Source: Plectrocnemia conspersa
Lineage: Eukaryota > Arthropoda > Insecta > Trichoptera > Polycentropodidae
Assembly (NCBI GenBank): GCA_009617715.1
Contig: VTFK01000264.1
Span: 496,001-560,000, forward strand
Reading direction: 5' to 3'
DNA length: 64,000 nt
Each line of letters starts with the position of its first letter. Position 1 is the stretch's first letter. Positions 9,877-21,939 of this stretch are shown here, one piece after another. The notes beneath the pieces were generated by a model. That model was not told where the DNA came from. It did no database searches and saw nothing but the letters and a program-made list of their open reading frames with translations. The position numbers and the translations under genes were made by a program.

Positions 9877-12800
9877 CTGGAAAAAATTAAATTTTGATTT
9901 TTCTTATAAGATTTTTAGCACATTTCAATTTAAAAAAAGAGCTGGTTAAACGAAGAATAATTTGGTTCAGCGAAAAATATATTATAAAATTTAAAAATCA
10001 TAATATTATAGTATATACATAATACATAATCTTATTTTAAGTATAATACATATTAAATAAATAAAAAATGTATGGCAATTATTATTATATTTATGAAAAA
10101 CTCATGCAAAATATAAATAATAATATAAAACAATATTATTTAGCGATTAAGTGTTCTTTTTTTTATTATAAATCACACAAAACGTTTGGAGGTATATATG
10201 TAATTGATAAATTTATAATTCACCCGTAAGATGTCATTATAAAACAGACGAAAGTTATTCGTACAAAAAGGTTCGTAACTTAGATAATTTTCCATGAAAA
10301 ATATTTTGAACGTAAATTTCTAAACAATTTATGTAATTATTAAATATTTTTAAAACATGCCTATCAAAGATATAATAAATTATTTTATATGTATCTATCA
10401 TATAAAACCATCTAGCACTATATGTATTTTATAATTATGTTTTTTTCAGTCATGCATTGATTTTAAAAACTTTTGTAAAACATTTGTAATAAAAATCACC
10501 GAATTTACAATGATATTTTAGGTATAACAGTTTTTCATTTCAGCGTCAATTATATAATCTAATATAATCGGAAAGTCATTTTTCGCACTCGAATACATTT
10601 ATGCTTGCCCATAGGAGTAAGATTATCGAATAAGTAATTTATATGGGCGAAGATCTATTAGATTTATAGATATACTGTGCTTTAAAAATAGCAAAAATAA
10701 GGATTTATTGCTTTATATTAAGATAGATTGATAGAAATTATGCAAATATTTTCACCATTTGATCAGTTAAATCAGGACTTTTTAAGTAAAAATACAATTT
10801 ATGAGTAAAATGCGGCATAGAGCATCAGTTTGTAAAAACTTAAATTAGTTTAAGAAAATACTGTAATTTTTTAAACTGTATTATTTCTTTTAAATAAATT
10901 ACACAATTATTTTTTGTGTTTTTACGTGTTGTGTATTTACTCAAATACATTTTCTTGCATTAATTCAAATTCTTCAAGTTCAATTGGTCGCACAATGAAA
11001 ATATTTTTTAGAAACACAAGTGTCCCTAAAAAATTATTTCGAATATTTTATCAATGTGTAAAAAAGATTTTGGGAAAATAATTGCGGTTTATGTAATTTT
11101 TACAATGAAAATATCATTTAATTATTTTACAATATTAATTTTGCTTCAAATTAGGTCATTGAATTAAAGATGAAAAATAAGAATTAAAGAGCTTTTTGTA
11201 TATATTCAAAATGTGTAGTAAAAAATAAAAAAATCTACACGTTTTGGTTTAGATAATAAAGTCAGTCTGAGTTAATATTTTTTATAATTGCGTTTTATTC
11301 GATTCTTTTTGAATATAATAAATTATAAAATAGGACGAAAAGAAAAGGCCAGAATTGACAAAGGTAATAAATTGATACCATCCTATTCTTGCTTGAGGCT
11401 ATTAGGATGCTAATGGAGATAAAAAATATGATTATTTTAAGTGCTTTTCTTTTATGCATTAAAAATATTGAAAGTAAGATTTTAGACCCTAGTAGAAAAT
11501 TAGTATATATATATGTAAGGGAATTTAAACAAGGGAACGCAAGAGATCTAGGGTAGAATTTTTTTAAACCTCTAGGCTTAAGAAACGCACCGTATAAATG
11601 TGGTTCCAAAAAATCGTGCTGTGGGCTTTGAGCTTTTATAATATTGTGGGAAGTTTTATTAGGTGTAACTACGCACAACAATGAAAGAACCTGCACAAAA
11701 GTAATGTCAAGTTGTGCTAGATTTCGTGCTAGGGACGAAAGCATTGAAAATAAAAAATGTCATGAGCATTCTTATTTATTTAAGTTAGGTTAGATTTTGT
11801 ATTAGAGACAAAAACCTTGAAGATGTAGAATATCTCTAATTGCGATGTTTATTGTCAATCAAAAAGGTCCAATTCTCTTGCACGACAATGCGTGATTAAA
11901 CATTTCAATATTGATTTATAATTAGTTGATTTAACATTTCAATAACTTATTTTTTGGTAAGGTATTTAGCAACAGAACTCTTACATTTTACAATTCTCAA
12001 CTATTAGCTGATAAAAAAGTCTTTGAATATGAATAGTCATAAATCGCATTTATTTTCATATATAATTTTATGTTTTATTAATAATATTTTTTTGTGTTAC
12101 CAAAACATTTTGGTTCGCCCTTTTTAACTGACGTCTGTCACCTCGCTCGGGCGCGTTCAATCGCACCCATTGTGAGCAATATTGGATCGTTCCAAAAAGT
12201 AGTTTAAGAAAACTAAAAAAAAAACACCCTGAGAAAAGAGATGGTTTATTCTTTCTGTACGGGGTTGAAGAACGCGTAGGGATAGCTCATGTTTTATAGG
12301 CCGATAAGGAACTAAAATTAGACGTAGAAAATCGATGGCTCGCCATGAGTTCACACAACACCACTGATATATTATGTTTCTACTTATGGCTCTAAATCGT
12401 TGTCGAGTTTGCATTAATTGCAATTATCGTGTAATATTAGGTTTGTCGAAGATTATGTGGTTTTGTAAACCCGAATGCGCAATTTCAGCGACGTAACGCG
12501 GTAGCTATAGCAAGTAAATACTATATTCAATATTTGTATATTTTTATTATTTGATTTATTTAAAATTAAATAAGGAAATCTCTATGTAATGTCTATGCTT
12601 TAGATCTACAGATATTTTCTTAGTAAACTTCTTAGTATATATAATATAAAAAAGCTACTTTAAAGTGTTAATTAATATCAAAGGTAAGGCGTGTCATAGC
12701 TGAATTAATTACAATTTTTAAATATAAAAATAGTGTTTGCAACGTAAAATATGAGCTTTTGTGCATTTTTTGTGTACATATTGTATGTATTCCATATTAA

Positions 12801-14024
12801 AGATGGAACAGAAAATATATTTAGAGCTTAGTATTTCATAATAATTTCATGTTCATATATAGAACCAAAAAAAAAATTCTAATAATTACTATAATATAAT
12901 AAAAATATAAATGTATTATATTAAGAATAAAAAATACTAGTTATGATATTTTTATATAAAATTAAGCAAGTAAGGTGACCATTGTATTTTTTAATTGAGG
13001 TCTGAGGTAAAGCAAACAATTATATAGAATGGGTAATAATATTATATTATATACGTAATATGTTATTATTCTTATGTGTATGTATGTAAACTTTTTTTTT
13101 TCTTAGTATTTTAACATTATCAATCTTCAATGTGATATGTTTATATTAAAAAGAAAGACATACATTGAAAACATTAATAAAACGAAAAATCAGCATCATT
13201 AATAGGCTTTTAATAGTCAATTAAATCAATTGAAATTCTCACGTAACACGTAATATAGTTATTTGTAGTGTTAATTTTTATTAACATTACTCAATAGATT
13301 TCAATCATTATGAATGAAATTTAAAGTGTTACAATAGCAAAATCTATAGTAAGCATATATTATTTTGCCCCTCAATAAATATACATATGGTCATCTTACT
13401 CTGTTGTTTATTGTTTTAATGTGAAAATAAATATATAGGCCGTCATATCAACTACTAAAGTTCTAAATAATAAGCATATTTAAAAATATATGTATTATGT
13501 CTAATATACGCATACAAGCTTATTATAGATAATAATTTTTATTTCTAATACGCTTTATAAGCGTAATTAATTAAAACCGTTTGTGATAATCGTACGCAAA
13601 TGACAATCGCTTAATTGTTGTGTGAATTATCAAGCAACGCGGCATTAAGCATATAAATAAGTAAATCGTAAAGTTAAGGCTCTAATATGTCCGGTAAATG
13701 AATTTGAGAATATACGAATATGTATGTATAGAGTGGAGAAAAGGACACTGTTGAAAAATATATTAATTAATAAAATATATTTAAAATAATCAATGTACAG
13801 CCTTGACCATAATAAAGGAGCACTCCTTGAAATGGTGTGTAACTCTTTACAAGTGCATAGTCTGACCAAAATACTTGAGCAGCTAGTACTATACAAAGGA
13901 ATTTGTCGTTTTTAATTTCTCTTTAAGTCTCTGCAAGCGAAAGGCCATCCATTTTTTCGCAGAAGGTAAGAAGAAATCTCAATAATAGGTTGTAAAGCAT
14001 GACACAATCCATGGCTTTCAGAAA
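9877..14024. other. AT-rich sequence with two unassigned minus-strand open frames
   Basis: Presumed intron. A 149-codon minus-strand frame at 11,295-11,744 and an 88-codon frame at 12,157-12,423 are open but have hydrophobic, low-information translations and no recognised family. A small CpG-rich patch near 12,130-12,180 precedes the second. I do not call genes here. Confidence 0.45.
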
Positions 14025-14570
14025 TAAATAAACATCGAAGGCTAGAGTGGGCCCGAAAATACCGATGAAACCAACTTTAAAATAACCTTAACACGAAAAA
14101 AATATTATAAACTTAATTTATTTAAAATTTTTTAGAGCAATAAGTTTTATATAATAATCATACTCTTTTAGGTTTTTGTGACCCCTGGTGTAGTACACGT
14201 GCGTTGAAGAGTCGGAAAATAATATCTAACTGATTGCGTAGTACCCAAAGTCAAATATTGTGGCGGAAGCGTTATAGTCTGGGGTTACATTTACATGGCA
14301 GCAGCAGGGACAGAAAACCTGTATATTTGCGAGAGTAGTATGAATAATGACATTTATGTTTCAATGTTGGAATCCACTTTAGTGAATTACTACTGGAAAA
14401 TATTTCCAAGCACAGACCACGCTACCATCCGATTCCAGCAAAATAACGCTTAGCTAAAAATCAGGGGTTAGTTTGCATCAAACGCTTTTAGGGTGGCCTA
14501 CACAATTAACATACCTAAATCCTATAGAGCATTTATGTGCAAAATTAAAAGAAAATGATACTTTAAGCAA
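14025..14570 (+). pseudogene. Tc1-like transposase relic
   Basis: KHRRLEWARKY is encoded at about 14,032-14,064. After a degraded gap, the plus strand reads VKYCGGSVIVWGYIYMAAAG at about 14,251 on, then ATIRFQQNNA near 14,425, then LNPIEHLCAKLKE near 14,515. These correspond in order to the Tc1 family pattern GG.vmvWG......G, f.QDNap.H and lNpIEhlW..lK. The catalytic DNA block is altered and followed by a stop, so the copy is dead. Terminal repeats were not identified with confidence. Confidence 0.7.
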
Positions 14571-15480
14571 CTTTTGTCGGTTTTTAATTAAAATTTTCAC
14601 GATTTTTTAATATATAACACATGTATTGTTGTACCCCATTATTTTGGACAAAGCTGTTTTTATGGCAATGAAACCATTATTATGGACATGACACGTTGAT
14701 TCTAGATGCAATTCATATAATCGAAGAGTATATTTTTTATAATATACAATGTGTTGTATATTAGACTAATACATAATTATAAGTGAAGCTATCTATAATT
14801 TAGTTTTGCGGCAAAATTTACTCTGGGAAGAAAAAAGTATATAGTACTATTTTGGCTTCTTACCCAGATCAACGTTAAAATCTTATTCATAAGATATCAG
14901 GACTTCGATGTTTCAAAACACCTTTAAAAATGCTTCAGCTTTTGAATGAATTATGAAGAACTATTTCAACATGTTATTTAATACAAATCATAAGAATCTT
15001 AAATAAAGCGAATTTTATCCTACTTCTGTGGGTGTCGTTTTTAATGATTAAATAATATACAAAAATAGATCTATGGTATTAATTTTCTAGTGTGAGTAAT
15101 GCTAAGATGTGCATGATGACTATGAGTGAGTTGTAGGTAGTTTATTTAACATTAAACCCCTATAAGTCAGGCGTACCCTATTGAGTAATCGCAAATGAAG
15201 CAAATTTAGTTAGGGTTAAATCTGAAAAGAAATATATTTAATATGAGTATAACGCTTTTGATAATAAGTGAATCATTAAATGAGAATAAATGTATGGCTT
15301 TTATACTTTCTCGGGCTTCTATGTAATATGCTGTACAAAATAATGAAAATTTAATTATTGTCTGCGCGTGATAAAAGAGAATGTTTATCTAATTAAATTT
15401 ATAAAACTACTGCCTATTTAAGCGCTTCGTGCATGTGCTTAATAATTATATTAATTATTATCTCTACGCGAGTTGCCCTA
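14571..15480. other. AT-rich sequence, nothing recognised
   Basis: No splice-bounded coding segment, repeat or transposase motif was found between the Tc1 relic and the repeat-containing exon. Confidence 0.5.
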
Positions 15481-15493
15481 GCTACATTTTTAC

Positions 15494-16876
15494 CTCGGGT
15501 AGTACTGTTGATTTAGGTACTACCAGAAACATAGATAGGGTATCCATAGCCATCTTATTCTCATTGGGTAGAAAAAACTGGTACCTTGCTCTCTTTTCGC
15601 CGAGAGCCTTATTCGACGACCTATGTTGGCCGTCCCTGCGTCTAAAAAGCTTTTTAATATGCGCCAACTTAGCGTTTTTCTTCTTGGGTTTTCCCTTGAT
15701 TTTCTTCAAAGCTTCTTCTATGTCAGATTCATTATTTTTCGCAGGTTCTTTAGCTGCGGGGGCCTTCTTGATGGCGCCCTTGGAGCTTGAAGCTGGCACG
15801 GAGCTTGAAGCTGGCATGGAGCTTGAAGCTGCCACGGAGCTTGCTATAGCCACTTCATTTACTTCCGGCTCCACGACCACTCTAAATGGAGTCGTTTCTC
15901 CCCTTTGAGCATATCCTTTATGCATCGGAACCTTTTTGATGGCCCCTTTCGACTCTATCTCATGTATTGGTTTAGCCACTTCCTTCTTCTCGGGTTCCAC
16001 GACTACTTTAAACGGTGTAGTTTTTCCCTTTTGTGCAAATCCTTTATTCATCGGGACCTTCTTGATGGCGCCTTTGGATTGCGGATCGGAGCTTGCTTGC
16101 GGAGCTTTCTGAGCTATTTCCTTCTTCTCGTGTTCCACGGCCACTTTATGTGTCGTTTTTACCTTTTGCGGATTTCCTTTAGTCATCGGGACCTTCTTGA
16201 TGGCTCCCTTAGATTCAAATTCTGGTACTGGCTTAGAAACTTCCTTCTTCTCCATGACTACTCCTGATGCGAGAGAATTCATTTTTTGATTTGACCTTTT
16301 GGCCATCGGTACCTTCTTGATTGGTCCTTTAGAAGGCGAAGCAGACGATCTTTGCTTATAGGTTTTTGAAAGAAATTTCGTTGCAGTATAATGGCTGCTA
16401 TTATTTGGCGATTGGAAGATATTAAATCTTTGCGAGGAACAGGAAGCATTTGAGTCTCCGTCGGAATCGAAGCAACGTAATGGCGATTTAGGGAACCACG
16501 TTGTGTTCTCGTTGCCCGAAAGCGACATGACCTTGAACTTGTAAATTATTTTCCTTACTTCGCCAAGTTCGGGATAGCCTACAGACTCAAAATCTTCGTT
16601 ATCTGATTTCCCCCATGTGAACGAGGTCCATTTTATAAGTTTTCTATTGCCCTTTTCGAACCAACTCTCGTTTGTTTCTTTATTCTCCTTGGGTTTACAC
16701 TTCGCGTCGACGGGCACCCCTGTTGTATTTTCGGTCGTCGGAGTCGGATTGGGATCTTGCGACTGCTGATTTCGATTTCGCATGTTTATTTCAACACCAC
16801 TTTCGACTCTAGGCGGTTTTTGATACCTGCCTTGTCTTGTTGGCGTCGGAACATCTTCGTTATCTTTTCTATCCAT
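15494..16876 (-). CDS. Repeat-containing N-terminal coding exon (SKGAIKKVPM repeats), probably of the RhoGEF gene
   Basis: The longest coding region in the window. The ATG at 16876 has A at -3 and G at +4. The open frame has an upstream TTG at 16888, but the ATG fits better. It encodes 461 residues up to a GAG|GTAAAA donor at 15494/15493. If read through, three more codons precede a TAG at 15484-15482. About the first 180 residues are polar and unrecognised. Then an SKG[AP]IKKVPM-type motif recurs at roughly residues 183, 223, 268, 310 and 366, the last copy degenerate. Copies two to four are followed by variants of TT.(F)KVVVEPEKKE. A polybasic stretch (KGKPKKKNAKLAHIKKLFRRR) lies near residues 394-414. 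The phase-0 donor fits the phase-0 exon at 9876, so I infer that this is the N-terminus of the RhoGEF. It could instead be a single-exon gene. Confidence 0.75.
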
Positions 16877-16995
16877 ATTAATTGGCAACGACCAACTTAA
16901 TGATCACTTTTCAAGTTAATAACTGTTCAATGAACACGCTTTTATAATTTTTGCGTAACTTTATACACTTTATAAGTCGACGCAAAAGTGAATTT
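16877..16995 (-). other. 5' UTR part of the repeat-containing exon, with a strong splice acceptor
   Basis: On the minus strand, TTTATTTCCACAG at about 17008-16996 is a strong polypyrimidine/AG acceptor. The following 119 nt lead without other features to the ATG at 16876. This suggests that the start codon lies in the second exon of a transcript whose first exon is non-coding and distal. Candidate first exons end with GTAAGT-type donors at 25,507 and 50,654. Confidence 0.5.
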
Positions 16996-17434
16996 CTGTG
17001 GAAATAAATAAAAATACATGTTATTAAAAAACCATACGAATTATCAATACCAGGCATATATTATTTGAATAGATACAGATACACGTGAATATATATTACG
17101 TTTCAACTCATTATTGAAATATATACCTTACGGTTTTCATTCAAATATATTCCATAGTAAAAAGATGGGCAAAAACTTTAATGAACCCGTAAATAATACA
17201 GGAAAACCTTACGCCGACCTTGTTTCTAAATTTATCTCTGAATCACATTTCAGTTCACACATTTAGGGATTATTTATTCAAAGGATCTTATATGTTTACA
17301 TGTTTATTCTCATTGTTTTGTGTATTTCATTAATGTAGCGTATTTATGAAACATATTTACATCACGAACTGTCTATAATAATAAAATTGTTTCAGAGCCA
17401 TATTGTCTAACAAATATTATAAATCACTTACTAA

Positions 17435-19121
17435 TACACCCATACCTCGCTATACGGCCGCTCTTTATACAGCCTTTCGCTATAACGGCCCTCTTCAATT
17501 AAGGCACGTTTTCGATTTACGGCCTAAAATGTTTCGCTATAACGGCAAAAAAACTTTTTTTCGATGTCGATTTTTAAAAAAAATTAAAAATAGATTTAAT
17601 TTGCATAATTTTAAAATGAAAGGTGAAGCAGCTAGCGTCTATGAGGCCGCATCTAAGGAATATCCCAACATTTTAAAGGGAATTATTGAAAGAGGGGGTC
17701 ATAAACCTGAACAAGTGTTTAACGTAGACGAAACAGGGCTTTATTGGAAGCGAATGCCTGATTGCACGTACATTTCAAAAACCGAAAAATCTGCGTCTGG
17801 TTATAAGGTGTCTAAAGAACGATTAACTTTTAATATATTTGTCCGAAAATCCAAGGCCTCTTGAAGGACTAAATAAAAATCAATTACCCGCCATAAGGAG
17901 ATCCAACAAGAAAGCTTGGATGATTACAGCTACTTTAGAGGATTGGTTCAAAAACCACTTTTGCACAGAAGTGAAAAAATATTTGCGAGACAATAACTTA
18001 AGCAACAAAACTTTGCTAATTTTGGATAATGCACCAGGGCATCATACTAATTTATCTGAACTATCTGAAGATGTCATGATTGAGTACCTTCCGAAAAATA
18101 CAACAATTATGATCCACCCAATGGATCAGGGTGCAATAGCCACTTTTAAGGCATATTACCTACGCCGAACTTTCCGACAACTTATAAGGGAAACCGATGG
18201 TAAATATTCAATTAAAACATTTTGGAAAAACTATAACATCAAGGACGCTGTTGACAGCATCAATGAATCGTGGAAAAACTAAAATTAACAACAATGAACC
18301 ATGTTTGGAAAAAAATATGGCCAGAATGTGTAAAAAGTACTGATGCAGAAGTTAATTGCCTTCCTGAAATTAGGCAAAACATTTTGGATCTAGCACATGA
18401 TCTCGGCTTTGAAGGTTTGAACGAATGTGATGTGCTTGTTCTCTTGAAGCTGATAGGGAACCCTTTTCATATAAGGAACTCATTCAGTTGCAAGCAGAAC
18501 CGGCATTTGATGAAGAGACAGAGCCTGTTGTATCCAAACAGCTAACATCAAAAAAATTGTCAAAAGCTTTTTCCTATTTCGAACAAGGAATAAACATTTT
18601 CCTTGAAAACGATCCTGACGTCGAACGTAGCGCTAAAGTTTCTCGAGGAATTAACACAGCCATAAGCTGTTATTAATCACTGAAGAACGAAAGAGACAAA
18701 AAGGCAAGACAAACAACGTTGGACAATTTTTTTAAGCCAGGCCCATCCTGACCAGCGAAAAATGAGGACGACAGTGATCTGCAGGTTACCATTTCTTCAT
18801 CGTCTTCAGATTAAAGCCATTTTAAAAAAAAATGATGTATGTATTCATACACATATTTTATGTAACATGAAGTTGTTTCATTTTTGTTTATGGATTATTG
18901 TTGGTTTTTGGAGTCTGTTATTATTTTATGTACAAATGTATGTATTTTTGATTTAAATGAAATAAAAAGATAAAATGCATTTTAAATGATAAACCATGTT
19001 ACATATTTAACAAATTTGGAACCGATCCCATTGAATTTGTATGAATTTGTATTAGAATAATTGATTCGTTATACGGCTTTTCGCTTTGCGGCCAAGTTTC
19101 GTAAAGCGAGGTATGGGTGTA
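17435..19121 (+). mobile_element. Tigger/pogo-like DNA transposon, degraded
   Basis: Inverted ends TACACCCATACCTCGCT at 17,435 and AGCGAGGTATGGGTGTA ending at 19,121 include a TA on each side. Variants of TTCGCTATAACGGC recur in the left 120 bp and in the last 60 bp as subterminal repeats. The plus-strand frames carry a pogo-type DDE transposase: FKMKGEAASVYEAASKEYPN, then VFNVDETGLYWKRMP (first D), LLILDNAPGHHTN (second D) and IMIHPMDQGAIATFKAYYLR. A frameshift or deletion joins frames near 17,845, and others occur near 18,275 and 18,490. The N-terminal helix-turn-helix/CENP-B DNA-binding part is absent: the left end runs almost directly into the DDE domain. Confidence 0.9.
17560..18740 (+). 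pseudogene. Tigger-like transposase pseudogene
   Basis: This is the coding remnant inside the Tigger element. The first frame runs to about 17,864 and contains the VDETGLYWK motif. The second, about 17,839-18,282, starts near ENPRPLEGLNKNQLP and contains LDNAPGHH and MDQGA. The third and fourth (18,270-18,545 and 18,488-18,740) contain MNHVWKKIWPECV and a serine/acid-rich tail. A stretch normally present between the first two (the segment after KERLTFN) is missing. Host-domesticated Tigger relatives exist in animals, but the multiple breaks argue against function here. Confidence 0.8.
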
Positions 19122-19679
19122 CTATAATTCACAACTTTTATATAGATTGTGTATCGGACTATTCATACATACAATCTACATCTTACTATCTTTACATATT
19201 AAAATTAAAATAATTATTAGGTACATAAAAGTAGATGAAAAGAATTTTTTACTTCAAAAGATTTGGCCAATAATAATTTAGTTGTTATTAATCAATAATG
19301 GACGAAGAAGAAGCGTCTTATTAGTAAGTTGCGTTATTAAATTTTCTGAAGCGTATTACCATAGTACAAACTAACATGAGCTAAGCTTTTAATTGTAATA
19401 ATTTTTCTGCTTTGAAGAATTCTATATTATAACTAAAATTCAATTATTAGTCACTAAAATAAAGGAATTAGCAGCCTTAAGTAAATAGAAATTTTTATAA
19501 AAGTTTGTATGGAGGTCCGATCAACTTAATATATAACTTGTTTTAAAGCAAAAAACTATTTTTTTGCTTTATTTAGACTATATATGAACATAGGACTTCT
19601 TGAAGCGTTTTTTACCTTTCAAGAAGTATGCATATTATGTATAAACCCGCCTTTACTTATGCAGCGTTATAAAAAGAGC

Positions 19680-19860
19680 AATGGTTGTAAACTTTTTAAT
19701 AAAATTGCTTTATAAAATTTCTCGTGAAATGAAAATTTTTGAACTGATATTTTCCTCGAGAAATTCTCGAGAAGAAACACTAGATGGACAGCACGGTTTT
19801 CATGTATTGAGATCAGTAATAACGAATCTGTTCTGTTTTTTCAAAATTGTAACAAAAGAC
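19680..19860 (+). pseudogene. Non-LTR retrotransposon reverse-transcriptase fragment
   Basis: The plus-strand frame contains DGQHGFHVLRSVITNLFCFF. This corresponds to the jockey/LINE reverse-transcriptase pattern QHGF..gRS..TNL..f. The frame continues without a recognisable YTDF.KAF block, so only a short fragment survives. It directly precedes the dispersed repeat copy at about 19,860-20,340. Confidence 0.5.
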
Positions 19861-20340
19861 TTTACGACACTAAAGGTCCAACGGTTGATGGAAATTGATA
19901 TCCATAGATCTAAATCACTATATAGAGAGATGCATTCAAACAATTTTAAATCATCTGTATACAGAAAAATAACTCGAATTTATGTCAGTTATAAATAACG
20001 CGAAGGGATGAAATATTATTACGAGAATCGGCTGCCATAGGTTACTAACTGTCTACGATCGCTCAAATAACTTGAGAATAACTGAGTTAAATTATCCGAG
20101 CAACCGAGGTCCAACAATTTTTTTACTAATAATCCATGACAAACCTTGTCGAAAGTATTTACAAAATCCGTACAAATCCGTACCCTATATGATTCGACGA
20201 GTGTACTATGGAAAGCTCTTCTTTAAGCTGCTGATAGCGAATATACACATTTATAGATTATTAAATACCGTCTTTTTTGAGTATCGCATGCAAAAACAGA
20301 AGTATTTGGCAACTGTCCAATTAGTATAGCTATTCAAATT
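19860..20340. repeat. Diverged copy 2 of the dispersed repeat
   Basis: GCCATAGGTTACTAACTGTC, CTCAAATAACTTGAGAATAA and ACTGAGTTAAATTATCCGAG near 20,033-20,100 align with the same order of words at 5,902-5,968. The adjacent plus-strand frame includes FKSSVYRKITRIYVSYK, reminiscent of the YRK..T pattern of Penelope-like or other reverse transcriptase elements. That resemblance is weak. Confidence 0.4.
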
Positions 20341-20859
20341 TTTATCCATCTGTCGGATAGTATTGATTTTTTGTTAATGAGTAATGTTTTTTCTCTGTGC
20401 AAGTTGCATTGGCGTAAAGCTGTTATGCTCTGCACATGTATTAAAATAAAATAAAATTAAATCACACCTAAATTCACATTATTAATCTACTGCTTGTCTT
20501 AATTAATATTAAAAAAATATATAAAATTTTCCAAAGAGAGTTGTTGAAATTAATTGTTTTTTAAAAGGCAAAAAAAGTTTCGGAAACTATGGTCAAAGAA
20601 TACAACATTTTCTTTATTAATATGAATAAGCAGTGACGTATTCTATCTCGCTGATTTAGTAATCGTCTTAGTTCAAGCAGATTACAGACGTCTACGTTGT
20701 ATAATATATTCGATATGGTATCGTGGGAGCTCGATGCTTCTAATTAATATTGCAGCAAATACTGGGTTTTTATATAGGTCTCTAACTAACACATCAATCT
20801 GTCATATGAATTATATGTTTACCATACAAGGCCGCAAAAGTAAATATCGGCATTGAAAA

Positions 20860-21490
20860 TGCAGGTTTTTCGGATCACACCGTACATCCGACTTTTTCAT
20901 CTAGCAGACGCCGATGAAAGGAGCACTGCATAGACTATCCGTTGTATTTTTGCTAAAAATATCCAAATTATCATATTATATTCATCGCAATCGGTGGTTG
21001 AGCTCTGTGTGTGTATACTATGTAGTGTATATTTGCGCGCAACGGATTCAGGCGTCGGGGGCTAGGGGGTTTCACTACGGCCGTGTTGTTGTTCAGCGAT
21101 TGCCAAACTTGCGCTCGAGTCATGCGTGAAATGCGAGAGCTCTAGCCAGCCGGCTTTTACGTAATCTAGATCATGAAGAGGGTAACGCCACCGGCCCCCT
21201 AATGTAAAGGTACCACCGCGTGCCATTCCACTTTCGAGCCTGGCCCCTAAGCGAGGGTGACCGTCGGTGAAAAATCGATTTTCCGCCAAATGCCTCAGCT
21301 GGTCGCCGTAAGTGGGTGAAATGTGGAGTAGCAGAGTCTCGACAACCAGAAAAACGGTAGTCCTAAAAAAATCGACGGGAGGTTTGAGAGCTACTGGAAA
21401 AGTTCTGATGCACTGTCGTACTTTTTACTTTGTTTTCAAACTGTGTGCTTGTGAATTTATTGAAAATAAATTTAGTGGGGGTGGGGTAAC
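20860..21490 (+). promoter_or_regulatory. Isolated GC-rich island with a plus-strand splice donor
   Basis: About 600 bp of much higher GC and CpG than its flanks, running from the TTTTCGGATCACACCGTACATCC region to a poly-purine stretch. It contains GGTCGCC|GTAAGTGGG at about 21,307 on the plus strand, a good splice donor. Open frames on both strands (21,062-21,289 minus, 20,914-21,129 plus) are short and unlike any protein I know. It could be a promoter or first exon of a plus-strand or antisense transcript, or the GC-rich end of an unrecognised mobile element. Confidence 0.3.
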
Positions 21491-21939
21491 ATAAAAAATA
21501 TATTGAATTTAAATTCACGTTATTATAAGAATGAGAAATTGCATCAAAATTATATAATATGAATTGAAGCAATTGAGATAAATATTTAATACAAGCTTAT
21601 AACGTAAGAAAATCATAAAACGCAAGGATGCATTTTTTAAGACGTATTGGAATTCAAAACTGAAATTTCTCGAGAATAGTTGGATTATCAATATAACACC
21701 CTTTAGAAGTTTAAAGAAATGCTAAGTCACACATATCCCAATACTCCTAAAAGAAAAGTTGGAACGAATAATAACCAATATTGACAGTTCTTTAATTGAA
21801 ATATTTCGAATAATAGAATATGATAAAAAAAGACACTGATAACTGATGAATAACAACAAACCGAGCATCTTGTAAGATTTTTAGCAGACGTTGTTTATAC
21901 GTAGAGAAAACATCCACTTACTATCTTTAATGGAAGTTT

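Noticed and set aside
11295..11744. 149-codon minus-strand open frame
   Set aside because: Hydrophobic, A/T-driven composition, no splice signals or family motifs; the host intron explains it adequately.
15429..16267. Plus-strand open frames of 159 and 120 codons
   Set aside because: They are antisense to the repeat-containing minus-strand exon; their Glu-Leu-Glu-Ala repeats are the mirror of the SSSxPA minisatellite.
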